Positions 53,389-63,117 of a stretch of 64,000 nt of DNA are shown piece after piece. The translations under genes and the position numbers were made by a program. This DNA is from an uncultured Paracoccaceae bacterium. Lineage in GTDB: Bacteria; Pseudomonadota; Alphaproteobacteria; Rhodobacterales; Rhodobacteraceae. Below the pieces are notes generated by a model that worked only from the letters and a program-made list of their open reading frames with translations, was not told where the DNA came from and ran no database searches. The stretch spans positions 62,001-126,000 of the forward strand of contig CAKZOU010000041.1 of the NCBI GenBank assembly GCA_937138255.1, written 5' to 3'. Position 1 is the stretch's first letter. Every line of letters starts with the position of its first letter.

Positions 53389-54452
53389 TGCTCACGGTCG
53401 ATCTGCGAATAGAGCTTCCCGATTTCACCGCCGAGGCCGCCTTCGAGGCCCCCGCCGGCGTCACCGCCCTGTTCGGCCGCTCCGGCGCGGGCAAGACCAC
53501 GCTCATCAACGCGGTGGCCGGCCTCGTCCGCCCCGCCTCGGGCCGGATCGAGGTGGGCGGCACGGTCCTATTCGACGCCGCCAAGGGCATCGACCTGCCC
53601 GTTCAGGCCCGCAAGGTCGGCTACGTCTTCCAAGACGGCCGCCTCTTCCCGCACATGACCGTGGCCCGCAACCTCAGCTACGGCGGCTCGGTCGATGCCC
53701 AACGGGTCATCGCCATGCTCGGCCTCGGCCCGCTTCTTGCGCGCAGCCCCGCGACCCTCTCCGGCGGCGAGCGCCAGCGCGTGGCGCTGGGCCGAGCGCT
53801 CATGTCCGGCCCGCGCATCCTTTTGATGGACGAGCCGCTTTCGGCCCTCGACGCCGAACGCAAAGAGGAAATCCTGCCCTACCTCGAGCGCCTGCGCGAC
53901 GAGACCGAACTGCCGATCCTCTACGTCAGCCACGATATGTCGGAAGTGGCGCGGCTGGCGACAACGCTCGTGATCGTCGATCGGGGCAGGGTGCTCCGCT
54001 CCGGCCCCGTGGCCCAAGTCCTCTCCGATCCCGCCTCGGTGCGCAGCCTTGGCGTGCGCGAAGCGGGCGCGGTGATCACCGGCACGGTGGAAAGCTATGA
54101 CGCCCGCGACGACCTCAGCCGCTTAGTCTTCGACGGCGGCGCGCTGATCCTTCCCTGCCGGCTCGGCCCCGAAGGATCGACAGCGCGCGTCCGCGTGGCC
54201 GCCTCCGACGTGATTCTGGCCCGCACCGCCCCCAAAGAGATCAGCGCCCTCAACGTATTGCCCGTGAAAATCACCGGCCTCGCCCAAGGCAAAGGCCCCG
54301 GTGTCGCCGTGGGCCTCCAAGCCGGAAGCGCCCGCCTCCTCGCCCGGGTCACCCGCCGCTCGGCAGCGGCGCTCGAGCTGGAGGAAGGGCAGGAGATCTT
54401 CGCAATTATCAAAGCTACCGCCGTCGCGCGGCGGGATATCGGGCATAGCTAG
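53388..54452 (+). CDS. modC: Molybdate ABC transporter ATPase
   Basis: 354 residues. Walker A GRSGAGKTT, signature LSGGERQRVALGRAL and Walker B ILLMDEPL occupy the N-terminal 230 residues. A C-terminal TOBE/MOP molybdate-binding domain (about 285-350, SALNVLPVKITGLAQG) is present. It drives molybdate import for molybdoenzymes. I see no modE homologue next to it. Confidence 0.95.
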   Translation: MLTVDLRIELPDFTAEAAFEAPAGVTALFGRSGAGKTTLINAVAGLVRPASGRIEVGGTVLFDAAKGIDLPVQARKVGYVFQDGRLFPHMTVARNLSYGGSVDAQRVIAMLGLGPLLARSPATLSGGERQRVALGRALMSGPRILLMDEPLSALDAERKEEILPYLERLRDETELPILYVSHDMSEVARLATTLVIVDRGRVLRSGPVAQVLSDPASVRSLGVREAGAVITGTVESYDARDDLSRLVFDGGALILPCRLGPEGSTARVRVAASDVILARTAPKEISALNVLPVKITGLAQGKGPGVAVGLQAGSARLLARVTRRSAAALELEEGQEIFAIIKATAVARRDIGHS

Positions 54453-54491
54453 GGGCGCCCGGGGGGCATTACCGACTATCTTATGGAGGGA

Positions 54492-54566
54492 TGGTGCTGC
54501 GAGAGAGGATTGAACTCTCGACCTCTCCCTTACCAAGGGAGTGCTCTGCCACTGAGCTACCGCAGC
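54492..54566 (-). tRNA. tRNA-Thr (GGT)
   Basis: This is a complete 75-base cloverleaf on the minus strand. The acceptor GCTGCGG pairs with TCGCAGC (one G-T), D-arm GCTC/GAGC, anticodon stem CTCCC/GGGAG with loop TTGGTAA (anticodon GGT), T-loop TTCAATC, and an encoded CCA at 54492-54494. It lies between modC and the small gene before murA. Confidence 0.97.
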
Positions 54567-54653
54567 GTCCGTGAGGCGGGGGATTAGCTGCATTCCGCTG
54601 GAGGCGCAAGCCCTCTCTGGACGGTTTTTGCGCCTTCCGGTAACAGGGCGTGT

Positions 54654-54839
54654 ATGACAAAGAATTCAAGCCCGAAAACCGGAGCCAAGCCGGGCGCGAC
54701 CCGCGACGACAGGCTCAAAGCCGCGCTCAAGGCCAATATGGCCCGGCGCAAGGCGCAGGCACGGGCGCGGGCGGCATCGGGCCAAGAGATTGAATTGAAG
54801 GCAGGGGCCGAAGACGCCCCGCAGAGTGGGAAAGAGTAG
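54654..54839 (+). CDS. Small conserved hypothetical upstream of murA
   Basis: 61 residues, strongly basic and Ala-rich, no membrane segment (TRDDRLKAALKANMARRKAQ). A small protein of this sort precedes murA in related genomes. No function is known; the basic helix could bind nucleic acid. It ends 6 bases before murA and is likely co-transcribed with it. Confidence 0.75.
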   Translation: MTKNSSPKTGAKPGATRDDRLKAALKANMARRKAQARARAASGQEIELKAGAEDAPQSGKE

Positions 54840-54845
54840 GCAGGC

Positions 54846-56114
54846 ATGGATTCCATTATCGTTCGGGGCGGCACGCCCCTTCACGGGCAGATTCGCATCG
54901 CGGGCGCCAAGAACGCGGCGCTGACCCTGATGCCCGCCACGCTCCTGACCGAAGAGCCGCTGACGCTGACCAACGTCCCGCGCCTCTCGGACATCCGCAC
55001 CATGAGCCAACTTCTGCAATCGCTCGGCACCGAGGTTGCCTCGATGCAGGGCGGGCAGGTCATTACGCTCTCGAGCTACAATCTTGCCTCGACCACCGCC
55101 GACTATGAAATCGTCCGCAAGATGCGCGCCTCGAATCTGGTCCTCGGCCCGCTTCTGGCGCGGGAAGGCTATGCCACCGTCTCGCTGCCAGGCGGCTGTG
55201 CCATCGGCGCCCGCCCCATGGATATCCATATCACCGGCCTCGAAGCCCTCGGCGCCGAGATCGAGCTGCGCGACGGCTACCTTCACGCCAAGACCAAGGG
55301 CGGCCTCAAAGGTGCCGTGGTCGAGCTGCGCTTTGCCTCGGTCGGCGCGACCGAGAACATCGTGATGGCGGCAACCCTCGCCAAAGGCACGACCGTCCTG
55401 AAAAACGCGGCCCGCGAGCCCGAGATCGTCGATCTGGTGAAATGCCTGCGGGCGATGGGCGCCGAGATCGAGGGCGAAGGCACCTCGACCATCACCATCG
55501 AGGGCGTCGACCGCCTGCACGGCGCGACCCATCAGGTCGTCACCGACCGGATAGAGCTTGGCACCTATATGATCGCCCCGGTCATCGCTGGCGGCGAGGT
55601 CGAATTGATCGGCGGACGCATCGACCTTCTGCAATCCTTCTGCGAAAAACTCGACGAGGCAGGCGTTTCGATCACCGAGACCCCAGCGGGCCTTAAAGTG
55701 GCTCGCAAGAACGGCCGCATCCGTGCGGTGAACGTCAAGACCGAGGTCTTCCCCGGCTTCCCGACCGACCTTCAGGCGCAGATGATGGCGCTCATGTGCA
55801 CCGCGGCGGGCGAGAGCCACCTCGAAGAGACGATCTTCGAGAACCGCTTCATGCATGCGCCGGAACTGATGCGGATGGGCGCCCAGATCGACGTGCATGG
55901 CGGTGTGGCTACGGTGAAAGGCGTCGAGCGCCTGCGCGGCGCGCCTGTGATGGCCACCGATCTGCGCGCTTCGGTCTCGCTCATTCTGGCGGGCCTCGCT
56001 GCCGAGGGTGAAACCCGCGTCGCCCGTGTGTATCATCTGGATCGTGGCTACGAGCACGTTGAAGAGAAGCTGAGCGCCGTGGGCGCCTCGATTGAAAGGA
56101 TGAAGGGCGAGTGA
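54846..56114 (+). CDS. murA: UDP-N-acetylglucosamine 1-carboxyvinyltransferase
   Basis: 422 residues, standard length. The catalytic Cys118 (fosfomycin target) lies in [20 protein letters not shown] at the N-terminus and [12 protein letters not shown] are conserved. It performs the first committed step of peptidoglycan synthesis, adding enolpyruvate to UDP-GlcNAc. The stop overlaps the DUF2948 start by 4 bases. Confidence 0.97.
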   Translation: MDSIIVRGGTPLHGQIRIAGAKNAALTLMPATLLTEEPLTLTNVPRLSDIRTMSQLLQSLGTEVASMQGGQVITLSSYNLASTTADYEIVRKMRASNLVLGPLLAREGYATVSLPGGCAIGARPMDIHITGLEALGAEIELRDGYLHAKTKGGLKGAVVELRFASVGATENIVMAATLAKGTTVLKNAAREPEIVDLVKCLRAMGAEIEGEGTSTITIEGVDRLHGATHQVVTDRIELGTYMIAPVIAGGEVELIGGRIDLLQSFCEKLDEAGVSITETPAGLKVARKNGRIRAVNVKTEVFPGFPTDLQAQMMALMCTAAGESHLEETIFENRFMHAPELMRMGAQIDVHGGVATVKGVERLRGAPVMATDLRASVSLILAGLAAEGETRVARVYHLDRGYEHVEEKLSAVGASIERMKGE

Positions 56115-56590
56115 ACGAAGACGCACGGTTCGAAGACGCAGGCGAAGCCCCGCTGCGGTTGAAGGCGCTCGACGCCGAGGATCTCTCGGTCCTTTCGGCC
56201 TTGGTGCAGGACGCGATTTTCCCCGGCTCGGAAATGCGCTGGCTCCCGCAAGAGCGCCGCTTCGCCCTCCTCCTCAACCGCTTCCGCTGGGAAGACATCG
56301 ACGCCGCCACCAAGCGCGGCCGTCCGGTCGAGCGGGTCCAGTCGGTTCTGGCCGTGGAAGACGTGATGAAGGTCCGCTCGCAAGGCATCGACCGGCGCGA
56401 GGCCGACACGATCCTGTCGATCCTGGCTGTGGCCTTTACTCCCGGCGAAGACGGCGCCGGCACAGTCGAACTGACATTGGCAGGCGATGGCGCCATCGCT
56501 TTGGACGTCGAGGCGCTCGAGATCGTCCTCAAGGACGTGACCCGCCCCTATATCGCACCATCCCAAAAGATGCCCGATCACGGCGCGTGA
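56111..56590 (+). CDS. DUF2948 family protein
   Basis: 159 residues, recognisable as DUF2948 from its [20 protein letters not shown] start, [21 protein letters not shown] and the C-terminal [18 protein letters not shown]. Its function is unknown, and it is conserved next to murA in Rhodobacterales. Translationally coupled to murA (ATGA). Followed by an inverted pair of dispersed repeats. Confidence 0.93.
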   Translation: MNEDARFEDAGEAPLRLKALDAEDLSVLSALVQDAIFPGSEMRWLPQERRFALLLNRFRWEDIDAATKRGRPVERVQSVLAVEDVMKVRSQGIDRREADTILSILAVAFTPGEDGAGTVELTLAGDGAIALDVEALEIVLKDVTRPYIAPSQKMPDHGA

Positions 56591-56648
56591 GGGGCTCTGC
56601 CCCTCTGGCCTTCGGCCATTCACCCCGGGATACTTTTGGGCCTCTGAG
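56591..56648 (+). repeat. Dispersed GC-rich palindromic element, copy 3 (left arm)
   Basis: The element starts with GGGGCTCTGCCCC and a TGGCC-TTC-GGCCA hairpin, followed by CACCCCGGGATACTTTTGGGCCTC. It is the same module as copies 1 and 2 and is inverted relative to the element at 56666-56723, so the two can pair into one long stem. Confidence 0.75.
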
Positions 56649-56665
56649 AGGGAATGGATGTGTTT

Positions 56666-56723
56666 CTCCGAGGCCCATAAATATCCCGGGGGTGAGCGCG
56701 CAGCGCGAGGGGGCAGAGCCCCC
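56666..56723 (-). repeat. Dispersed GC-rich palindromic element, copy 4 (right arm)
   Basis: Read on the minus strand it gives GGGGGCTCTGCCCCC, a CGCGCTGCGCG hairpin, CACCCCCGGGATATTTATGG and GCCTCGGAG. It is a diverged inverted copy of 56591-56648, separated by 17 bases. The pair probably also terminates murA-DUF2948 transcription before hisD. Confidence 0.75.
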
Positions 56724-56787
56724 TTTCACCTCCCGGCATTGAAGCCTCGGGCCGCGCTCGTTATCAGGGCGGGAACAGGAGATGATC

Positions 56788-58092
56788 ATGCCGCAGTTTC
56801 TTGAGTCCGCGAGCCCCGATTTCGAGGTGGCGTTCACCCGCCTTCTGGGCATGAAGCGCGAAGATAGCCCTGACGTCGATGCCATCGTCGCCGGAATCAT
56901 TGCCGATGTGCGGTCTCGCGGCGATGCGGCGGTGATCGAGCTGACCGCGAAGTTTGACCGGCTGCACCTCACGTCCGAAACCCTGCGCTTTTCCGAAACG
57001 GAGATCGACGCGCATTGCGCTAACGTACCTGCCGCCGAGCGCGAGGCGCTTGAGCTCGCCGCGGAGCGCATTCGCGTCTATCACACCCGCCAGATGCCGG
57101 AGGATGCGAGCTGGACCGATGAGACCGGCGCCACGCTGGGCTGGCGTTGGACTGCTGTCGAAGCGGCCGGGCTCTATGTGCCGGGCGGGCTCGCCTCATA
57201 CCCCTCGTCCGTTCTGATGAATGCGATCCCGGCCAAGGTCGCTGGGGTGGACCGTCTCGCCATTACCGTCCCGACGCCCGGCGGTCAGGCCAACCCGCTC
57301 GTTCTTCTCGCAGCACGTCTTGCCGGCGTCGACGAGGTCTACCGGATCGGTGGGGCGCAGGCGATTGCCGCACTCGCCTATGGCACCGAGACCATCGCGC
57401 CGGTCGACAAGATCACCGGACCCGGCAACGCTTTCGTTGCCGCCGCCAAGAGGCGCGTGTTTGGCAAGGTCGGCATCGACATGATTGCCGGCCCCTCGGA
57501 AATCCTTGTTATTGCGGATGCCGACAACGATCCCGACTGGATCGCCCTCGATCTCCTCAGCCAAGCCGAGCACGACGAAAGCGCCCAGTCGATCCTGATC
57601 ACCACCGATCCCGCTTTTGGCCGCGCCGTTGCTGCCGCGGTCGACAAGCGCCTCGAGACGCTTGAGCGCCGCGCCATCGCCGGGGCGAGCTGGCGCGAGT
57701 TTGGGGCGGTGATCACCGTGCGCGATCTGGAAGAGGCCGCGCGCCTGTCGGATCGGATCGCCCCCGAGCACCTCGAGCTCTGTGTCGCGGATGCCGACGC
57801 GCTTGCCGCCCGCATCCGCCACGCCGGCGCGATCTTCATCGGCGGCTGGACGCCCGAAGCCATCGGCGATTACATCGGCGGGCCGAACCACGTGCTTCCC
57901 ACGGCGCGGTCGGCGCGGTTTTCGTCGGGGCTTTCGGTCATGGATTTTCTCAAGCGCACGACCCTCTCGCGGATGACGCCCGAGGCGCTGCGCGACATCG
58001 GTCCTGCCGCCGAAACGCTGGCGAAATCGGAAAGCCTTCAGGCGCATGGCCTGTCGGTCCGGGCGCGGCTTGACCGGCTGAACAAGGAATAG
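56788..58092 (+). CDS. hisD: Histidinol dehydrogenase
   Basis: 434 residues, standard length. GLYVPGGLASYPSSVLMNAIPAK, KITGPGNAFVAAAKR and the zinc-site motif AEHDESAQ are intact. It oxidises histidinol to histidine with NAD in two steps. AGGAG lies 6 bases before ATG 56788; an ATG two codons earlier sits on the ribosome site. It heads a conserved unit with UPF0262 and the phosphatase. Confidence 0.97.
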   Translation: MPQFLESASPDFEVAFTRLLGMKREDSPDVDAIVAGIIADVRSRGDAAVIELTAKFDRLHLTSETLRFSETEIDAHCANVPAAEREALELAAERIRVYHTRQMPEDASWTDETGATLGWRWTAVEAAGLYVPGGLASYPSSVLMNAIPAKVAGVDRLAITVPTPGGQANPLVLLAARLAGVDEVYRIGGAQAIAALAYGTETIAPVDKITGPGNAFVAAAKRRVFGKVGIDMIAGPSEILVIADADNDPDWIALDLLSQAEHDESAQSILITTDPAFGRAVAAAVDKRLETLERRAIAGASWREFGAVITVRDLEEAARLSDRIAPEHLELCVADADALAARIRHAGAIFIGGWTPEAIGDYIGGPNHVLPTARSARFSSGLSVMDFLKRTTLSRMTPEALRDIGPAAETLAKSESLQAHGLSVRARLDRLNKE

Positions 58093-58096
58093 GCCC

Positions 58097-58576
58097 ATGT
58101 CGAAGATCATCCACATCGACCTTGACGATAGCGGCCTGCCTGCGCCCACGCCCGAGATTGAACAGGAACGCCGCGTGGCAATGTTCGACCTCTTGGAGGC
58201 CAACAGCTTCGCGCTTCCGGCCCGCGAGGGGCGCGATGTGCCGCCGGGGCCGTACAAGCTGCATCTGTCGATTCGCGATCGTCGCCTCGTCTTCGGCATC
58301 GCCGCCGAGGACGACACGCCCGCGGGCGAATTCCACCTCTCGCTCGGGCCGTTCCGGCAGGTGGTGAAAGACTATTTCCAGATCTGCGAAAGCTATTTTG
58401 ATGCGGTGAAAACCGCCGCCCCGAGCCAGATCGAGACCATCGACATGGCCCGCCGCGGCATTCACAACGAAGGCGCCCGCGTCTTGCAGGAGCGGCTCGA
58501 AGGCAAGGCCGAGGTCGATACCGACACCGCCCGCCGCCTCTTCACCCTGATCTGCGTTCTGCATTTCGGGGGCTAA
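58097..58576 (+). CDS. UPF0262 family protein
   Basis: 159 residues, matching UPF0262 through IIHIDLDD at the start, EGRDVPPGPYKLHLSIRDRR and DMARRGIHNEGARVLQERL. The family is restricted to alphaproteobacteria and uncharacterised. It is nearly always found after hisD, as here (4-base gap). Soluble, no special motifs. Confidence 0.95.
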   Translation: MSKIIHIDLDDSGLPAPTPEIEQERRVAMFDLLEANSFALPAREGRDVPPGPYKLHLSIRDRRLVFGIAAEDDTPAGEFHLSLGPFRQVVKDYFQICESYFDAVKTAAPSQIETIDMARRGIHNEGARVLQERLEGKAEVDTDTARRLFTLICVLHFGG

Positions 58577-58577
58577 G

Positions 58578-59081
58578 ATGGAGGCAGACAAGAGCCCCAG
58601 CGCCCTGCCGCAATCTGTCTTGTTCTGCTGCGATCATAACGCGGTCCGCTCGCCCATGGCTGAGGGGATCATGAAGAAATTCTACGGTCAGGCCTGCTAT
58701 ATCCAGTCTGTCGGGGTTCATAATGATCTCGAGATCGACGGGTTTGCCGTGGCAGTCTGTCAGGAAATCGGGGTCGAGCTGTCGCGCCACCGCTCGCGGT
58801 CGTTCGACGAGATGCAGGACTGGGGCGACGATCTGTCGTCCTTCGATCTGGTGCTGGCGCTCTCGCCTGCGAGCCAGCGCCGAGCGCTTGACCTCACGCG
58901 CTTTTATCATCTCGAGGTCGAATACTGGCCCGTTCTCGATCCGACCGGCCTTGGCGAGGGTCGTGAGGCGCGGCTGGTGAGTTATCGCCAGACACGCGAC
59001 CAGATCATCGGCCGCCTGATCGAACGCTTTGGTCCGCCGACCGAGCCGGGCAACCATCAATGGGGAGGCCCCACCGAATGA
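58578..59081 (+). CDS. Low-molecular-weight protein tyrosine phosphatase family protein
   Basis: 167 residues. The P-loop CX5R is Cys18-DHNAV-Arg24-Ser, and the general-acid loop appears as VLDPTG, so the active site looks complete. In arsenate reductase-like relatives other cysteines take part; a second Cys (17) is adjacent here. The substrate is unknown. The start lies one base after the UPF0262 stop. The stop overlaps the nitrilase start (ATGA). Confidence 0.92.
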   Translation: MEADKSPSALPQSVLFCCDHNAVRSPMAEGIMKKFYGQACYIQSVGVHNDLEIDGFAVAVCQEIGVELSRHRSRSFDEMQDWGDDLSSFDLVLALSPASQRRALDLTRFYHLEVEYWPVLDPTGLGEGREARLVSYRQTRDQIIGRLIERFGPPTEPGNHQWGGPTE

Positions 59082-59959
59082 AGATCGCGACATCTGTCTA
59101 TCGCCCGGTCTGGCACGCGGATCGGGCCTCGCTTGAGGCAAGGCTCGAGGCCTGGGTGGCCAATGCGGCATTGGCCGGGGCGCAGATCCTTGTGTTCCCC
59201 GAATACGGCGGTGTCGAAGCGGCGATGATCGGCGAGCGGCCAATTGGCGTTGGGGCGATCGCGTGGGCCGAGCGGCTGGCCGATGCCGCCCAAGGCTGGG
59301 CCGATCTCCACGCAAGGCTCGCGCAGAGATACGGAGTTTATATTCTGGCGGGCTCTCTCATGGCCCGTGCGGCGCAGGGCATCGTCAACCGGTCCTATTT
59401 TCTGTCGCCTGAAGGTGGCGTTGATTGGTGTGACAAGCTCGTGCCGACCCCGTGGGAACGTCAGGCGATCAGCCTCGCGCCGGGGCAGGAGAACAAGCTC
59501 TTCGAGACCCCCTTCGGCAAGATCGGTATCCAGATCTGCTATGACAGCGAGTTTCCGCTCTTCACCCGCGCCCTTGTCGAACAGGGCGCCGATATGATCC
59601 TCGTGCCATCCGCCACAGAGTTCGAGGCCGGCTATACCCGCGTGCGCCAATCCTGCCGTGCCCGTGCGATCGAAAGCCAGTGCCTGATCGTCCATTCGCC
59701 GGTTCTGGGGCCTGTCGAAGATTGCCCGCTACTCGAGCAAGGCACGGGCTCGGCCGCGATCTTCTGCCCGCCCGATTTCGGCCTGCCGCAGAACGGGATC
59801 ATCGCCCAAGGCGCGGTCGACGCCGAAGGCTGGGTGATCGCCGAAGTCGACCCTGTCCGCATCTCCGCCTCGCGCACCTTCGGTCAGGTCAACAACTTCG
59901 CCCACTGGCCGGAACAGGATCACCGCGTCAATTCCGTCACGACCCGGCCCTTCCGCTGA
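59078..59959 (+). CDS. Carbon-nitrogen hydrolase (nitrilase superfamily)
   Basis: 293 residues. The catalytic triad is visible: Glu42 (VFPEYGG), Lys120 (DWCDKLVPTPWE) and Cys154 (QICYDSEFP). It hydrolyses an amide or nitrile of unknown identity; members of this branch include omega-amidase-like and N-carbamoyl hydrolases. The overlap with the phosphatase gene decides the start at 59078. Confidence 0.92.
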   Translation: MKIATSVYRPVWHADRASLEARLEAWVANAALAGAQILVFPEYGGVEAAMIGERPIGVGAIAWAERLADAAQGWADLHARLAQRYGVYILAGSLMARAAQGIVNRSYFLSPEGGVDWCDKLVPTPWERQAISLAPGQENKLFETPFGKIGIQICYDSEFPLFTRALVEQGADMILVPSATEFEAGYTRVRQSCRARAIESQCLIVHSPVLGPVEDCPLLEQGTGSAAIFCPPDFGLPQNGIIAQGAVDAEGWVIAEVDPVRISASRTFGQVNNFAHWPEQDHRVNSVTTRPFR

Positions 59960-60041
59960 TTATCGCTTGAAAATCGGGTTCTTTGAGCGCATTTAGGCGC
60001 CGTTCGCGAAATTTGGCGGACGGACATACTCAGGAGATCAC

Positions 60042-60260
60042 ATGGCCAAGGAAGAACTGCTCGAATTCCCCGGTGTCGTGAAGGAACTCCTGCCGAACGC
60101 GACATTCCTGGTCGAGCTGGAAAACGGCCATACGATCATCGCGCATACGGCAGGCAAGATGCGGAAAAACCGCATCCGCGTTCTGGCTGGCGACAAGGTT
60201 CAGGTGGAAATGACCCCCTACGATCTGACCAAGGGTCGGATCAACTATCGCTTCAAGTGA
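60042..60260 (+). CDS. infA: Translation initiation factor IF-1
   Basis: 72 residues of the S1/OB fold, identical in layout to other IF-1 ([29 protein letters not shown] at the end). It acts in 30S initiation complex formation. Ribosome site AGGAG 5 bases before ATG. It heads infA-maf-rng-yacG; its stop overlaps the maf GTG start. Confidence 0.98.
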   Translation: MAKEELLEFPGVVKELLPNATFLVELENGHTIIAHTAGKMRKNRIRVLAGDKVQVEMTPYDLTKGRINYRFK

Positions 60261-60862
60261 GCACCGAACGGCCCGATAGCGGGCTGCGGCTGATCTTGGG
60301 CTCCGGATCGCCGCGGCGGCTGGAGCTTCTGGCGCAGATCGGCGTGGTGCCGGATGCCGTGCGCCCCCCCGATATCGACGAGACGCCTTTGAAGGGCGAG
60401 CTGCCGCGCGACTATGTCAAGCGGCTGGCGCGCGCCAAGGCCGAGGCTGTGCCTGCGGCGGAGGGCGAGATCGTCCTTTGCGCCGATACCACCGTGGCGC
60501 TGGGCCGCCGCATCCTTGGCAAGCCGGGGAACGAAGGCGAGGCGGCCGAATTCCTGCACATTCTCTCCGGCCGCCGCCACAAGGTCATCACCGCCGTTGC
60601 CGTGAAGCGCGGGGGCAAGATCTGGGTCAAGGATGTGCAGACGACCGTGGCGATGAAGCTTCTGTCCAACCCCGAGGTCAATGCCTATATCGCCAGCGGA
60701 GACTGGAAGGGCAAAGCCGGCGGCTATGCCATCCAAGGCCCGGCAGGCGCGTTTATCCCGTGGATCACCGGCTCCTTCACCTGTGTTGTGGGCCTTCCCC
60801 TTGCCGAGACCGCGGGGCTTCTCGTGGCCGCGGGCTATCCTCTTTACGGAGTTCAAGCATGA
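60257..60862 (+). CDS. maf: Maf family nucleotide pyrophosphatase
   Basis: 201 residues. [16 protein letters not shown] and the ADTTVALG motif are typical of Maf house-cleaning pyrophosphatases, which hydrolyse dTTP/UTP or modified nucleotides. [14 protein letters not shown] is the C-terminal signature. The start is GTG at 60257, overlapping the infA stop (GTGA), and the ribosome site lies inside infA. Confidence 0.95.
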   Translation: MSTERPDSGLRLILGSGSPRRLELLAQIGVVPDAVRPPDIDETPLKGELPRDYVKRLARAKAEAVPAAEGEIVLCADTTVALGRRILGKPGNEGEAAEFLHILSGRRHKVITAVAVKRGGKIWVKDVQTTVAMKLLSNPEVNAYIASGDWKGKAGGYAIQGPAGAFIPWITGSFTCVVGLPLAETAGLLVAAGYPLYGVQA

Positions 60863-61893
60863 AGGGCCGTTCGATCCTTCTCGATCACATCGGCGGGCGC
60901 GAAGCCGCGGCCATTCTGGTCGATGGCAAGCTCGACGATCTTCTGATCGACGACGACAGCGCCCCGCGCCCCGGCGCGATCTTTCGCGCGATCTGTGACC
61001 GGCCCCTGAAAGGGCAGGGCGGCATGATGCTTCGCCTTCCCGACGGCGAGACCGCCTTCCTGCGGCAGGGCAAAGGCCTCAAGCCCGGCCAGCCAATGCT
61101 TGTGCAGGTCACCGGCTACGCCGAGGGCGGCAAGGCCGTGCCCGTCACCGACCGCATCCTCTTCAAAAGCCGTTACGCCATCGTCACCCCCGGCGCGCCC
61201 GGCATCAACATCAGCCGCCAGATCGACGATGAGGACGAGCGCGACCGCCTTCTCGGCCTCGCCCGCGCGGTGATGGAGGGCGAAGATGGGTTGATCCTGC
61301 GTTCCTCCTGCGCCGGCGCCGAGGACGACGACATCGCCGAAGATATCGCCGCCATGGCCGACCTTGCCGATGCCGTCATGGCCGACGCCGAAGGCACCGA
61401 GCCCGAGGCGCTCACCGAAGGCGACGGCCCCCATGTCCTCGCCTGGCGCGAATGGACGATCCCGGCCGAGGTCGTCCCCGACGAAGGCTCTTTCGCGACC
61501 CACGGCATCCTCGACCAGATCGAGGCGCTGAAAGGCCCGCTGGTGAGCTTGGGCGAGGGGACGATGTATGTCGAAGCCACCCGCGCCCTTGTGGCGGTCG
61601 ATGTGAATACCGGCGGCGACACCTCGCCCGCCGCGGCGCTCAAGGCCAACCTCGCCGCCTGCCGCGCCCTGCCGCGCGCCCTGCGCCTGCGCGGCCTCGG
61701 CGGCCAGATCGCCGTCGATTTCGCCCCCATGTCGAAAGCGCACCGCAAACAGGTTGAGCAATCGCTGCGGGCCTCGTTCAAGAACGACCCGATCGAAACC
61801 TCGCTCGTCGGCTGGACGCAGATGGGCCTCTTCGAACTCCAACGCAAACGCGAGCGGCTGAACACCGCCCAGATGCTGGCGGGGCTCGGCTGA
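60859..61893 (+). CDS. rng: Ribonuclease E/G family protein (short form)
   Basis: 344 residues, shorter than RNase G of enterobacteria (about 490). The catalytic domain keeps [14 protein letters not shown] and [10 protein letters not shown], the metal-binding aspartates. The S1-like N-terminal part is reduced and the C-terminal zinc-link CPxCxG is missing. It is the usual short form encoded after maf in this group. Coupled to maf (ATGA) and to yacG. Confidence 0.92.
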   Translation: MKGRSILLDHIGGREAAAILVDGKLDDLLIDDDSAPRPGAIFRAICDRPLKGQGGMMLRLPDGETAFLRQGKGLKPGQPMLVQVTGYAEGGKAVPVTDRILFKSRYAIVTPGAPGINISRQIDDEDERDRLLGLARAVMEGEDGLILRSSCAGAEDDDIAEDIAAMADLADAVMADAEGTEPEALTEGDGPHVLAWREWTIPAEVVPDEGSFATHGILDQIEALKGPLVSLGEGTMYVEATRALVAVDVNTGGDTSPAAALKANLAACRALPRALRLRGLGGQIAVDFAPMSKAHRKQVEQSLRASFKNDPIETSLVGWTQMGLFELQRKRERLNTAQMLAGLG

Positions 61894-62075
61894 TGGCCTG
61901 CCCGATCTGCGGAAAAGACACGGCCGAGGCCTATCGCCCCTTCTGCTCGAAACGCTGCGCCGACGTGGACCTTTCCCGCTGGCTCGGCGAGCGCTACGCG
62001 ATCCCCTCGGACGACCCCGAAGACGCCGAAGAAGCCGCCCGCGCGCTGGGCGAAGCCCCCGTCAAACCGCACTGA
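61893..62075 (+). CDS. yacG: DNA gyrase inhibitor YacG
   Basis: 60 residues with the four-Cys zinc finger CPICGK and CSKRCADVDLSRW typical of YacG. It binds GyrB and inhibits gyrase in E. coli. Here it is the last gene of the infA operon, one base overlapping the rng stop. The acidic C-terminus (SDDPEDAEEAAR) is usual. Confidence 0.95.
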   Translation: MACPICGKDTAEAYRPFCSKRCADVDLSRWLGERYAIPSDDPEDAEEAARALGEAPVKPH

Positions 62076-62161
62076 ACTTTTTCCGCAAAACCCTCTGGAC
62101 ACCCCCGCAGCCCCCGTCTAGAAGCCTCTCACCCAACGGACCAGACCGGCCCGTTTCCCGT

Positions 62162-62236
62162 GCCCGGGTAGCTCAGGGGTAGAGCAGTGGATTGAAAATC
62201 CTCGTGTCGGTGGTTCGATTCCGCCCCCGGGCACCA
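62162..62236 (+). tRNA. tRNA-Phe (GAA)
   Basis: This is a 75-base cloverleaf with acceptor GCCCGGG/CCCGGGC, D-arm GCTC/GAGC, anticodon loop TTGAAAA (GAA) on stem GGA/TCC, T-loop TTCGATT, and an encoded CCA at 62234-62236. It follows yacG, a conserved position. Confidence 0.97.
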
Positions 62237-62368
62237 CTTCCCTCCCCCCGCGCCAATTGGTCTCGCCTAGCGGTCTGTTCGACGTGCTTGCCACCTGAGG
62301 GGTTCGTGTGCGCTAATATCTCAAAGTTGGAATAGATTCGGCGTTCGCGCTGCAGGAAAGGATAGCTC

Positions 62369-62704
62369 ATGGAGATCAAGGACAAGGAACTCGACCACGG
62401 GGTTCTCAAGGTGACGATGACCGGTTCGCTCGATGTGGCCGGCTCCGATGTGGCCGACGCCCATTTCGCGGCGATTGATCAAAGCAAGACCCGGATCGTC
62501 GCCGATCTGACCCATGTCGATTTCCTGGCTTCCGTGGGCATCCGCGTGTTGGTCAAGACGGCCAAGGCGCTTGGTGGGCGGGGCGGCAAGCTTGTCCTCC
62601 TCAATCCCAACGATGCGGCACGGCGGGTGATGTTCACGACCGGTCTCGACCGGATCGTGCCGATCGCCGACGACGAACAATCGGCTGTCATCGCCGCCTC
62701 CTGA
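62369..62704 (+). CDS. STAS-domain anti-sigma factor antagonist
   Basis: 111 residues of SpoIIAA/RsbV type. The phospho-acceptor serine is Ser55 in DFLASVGIRVLV. It would release a sigma factor or other target by binding the anti-sigma kinase when dephosphorylated. It is followed after 2 bases by the kinase gene and then by the convergent phosphatase, so the full partner-switch is present. Confidence 0.93.
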   Translation: MEIKDKELDHGVLKVTMTGSLDVAGSDVADAHFAAIDQSKTRIVADLTHVDFLASVGIRVLVKTAKALGGRGGKLVLLNPNDAARRVMFTTGLDRIVPIADDEQSAVIAAS

Positions 62705-62706
62705 CC

Positions 62707-63117
62707 ATGGCCGACACGGCGATTACCCTTGGTGCCGATCTCGCCGAGATCGCACGGATGAACCTTTGGCTCGAAGCGAACCACGGTGCATCCGAAGATG
62801 TGTTCGAGCGGATGAAGCTCTGCCTCAACGAAGCCGTCGAGAATACCATTCGCTATGGGTTGAAGAGCGGGCAGGGGGGCAAGGTCGAGGTGCGCCTTGG
62901 TCAGAAGGGCGGCTGCGCCGAGATCGAGATTATTGATAACGGTGTGGAATTCGATCCCCTTGAACGCGCCTCGCCCGAGGCGATGACCGATCTCGAAAGC
63001 GCCTCGATCGGCGGCTTTGGAATTCTTCTGATGCGCGAGGCGGCAACCTCGCTCGAATACGAAAGGCGCGAGGGGCGCAATGTCCTGACGGCGCGGTTCT
63101 GCCAGCGCGAAGCCTAG
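62707..63117 (+). CDS. Anti-sigma regulatory factor, HATPase_c (RsbW-like)
   Basis: 136 residues with the GHKL ATPase motifs: KLCLNEAVENTIRYG (N-box), IEIIDNGVEFDP (G1) and IGGFGILLMREAATSLEYER. It probably phosphorylates the STAS protein upstream and binds a sigma factor not in this window. The stop overlaps the stop of the PP2C gene on the other strand. Confidence 0.93.
   Translation: MADTAITLGADLAEIARMNLWLEANHGASEDVFERMKLCLNEAVENTIRYGLKSGQGGKVEVRLGQKGGCAEIEIIDNGVEFDPLERASPEAMTDLESASIGGFGILLMREAATSLEYERREGRNVLTARFCQREA

Noticed and set aside
61173-62102. Minus-strand frame opposite rng and yacG
   Set aside because: It is antisense to two recognised operon genes and has Ser/Arg-rich low-complexity sequence.
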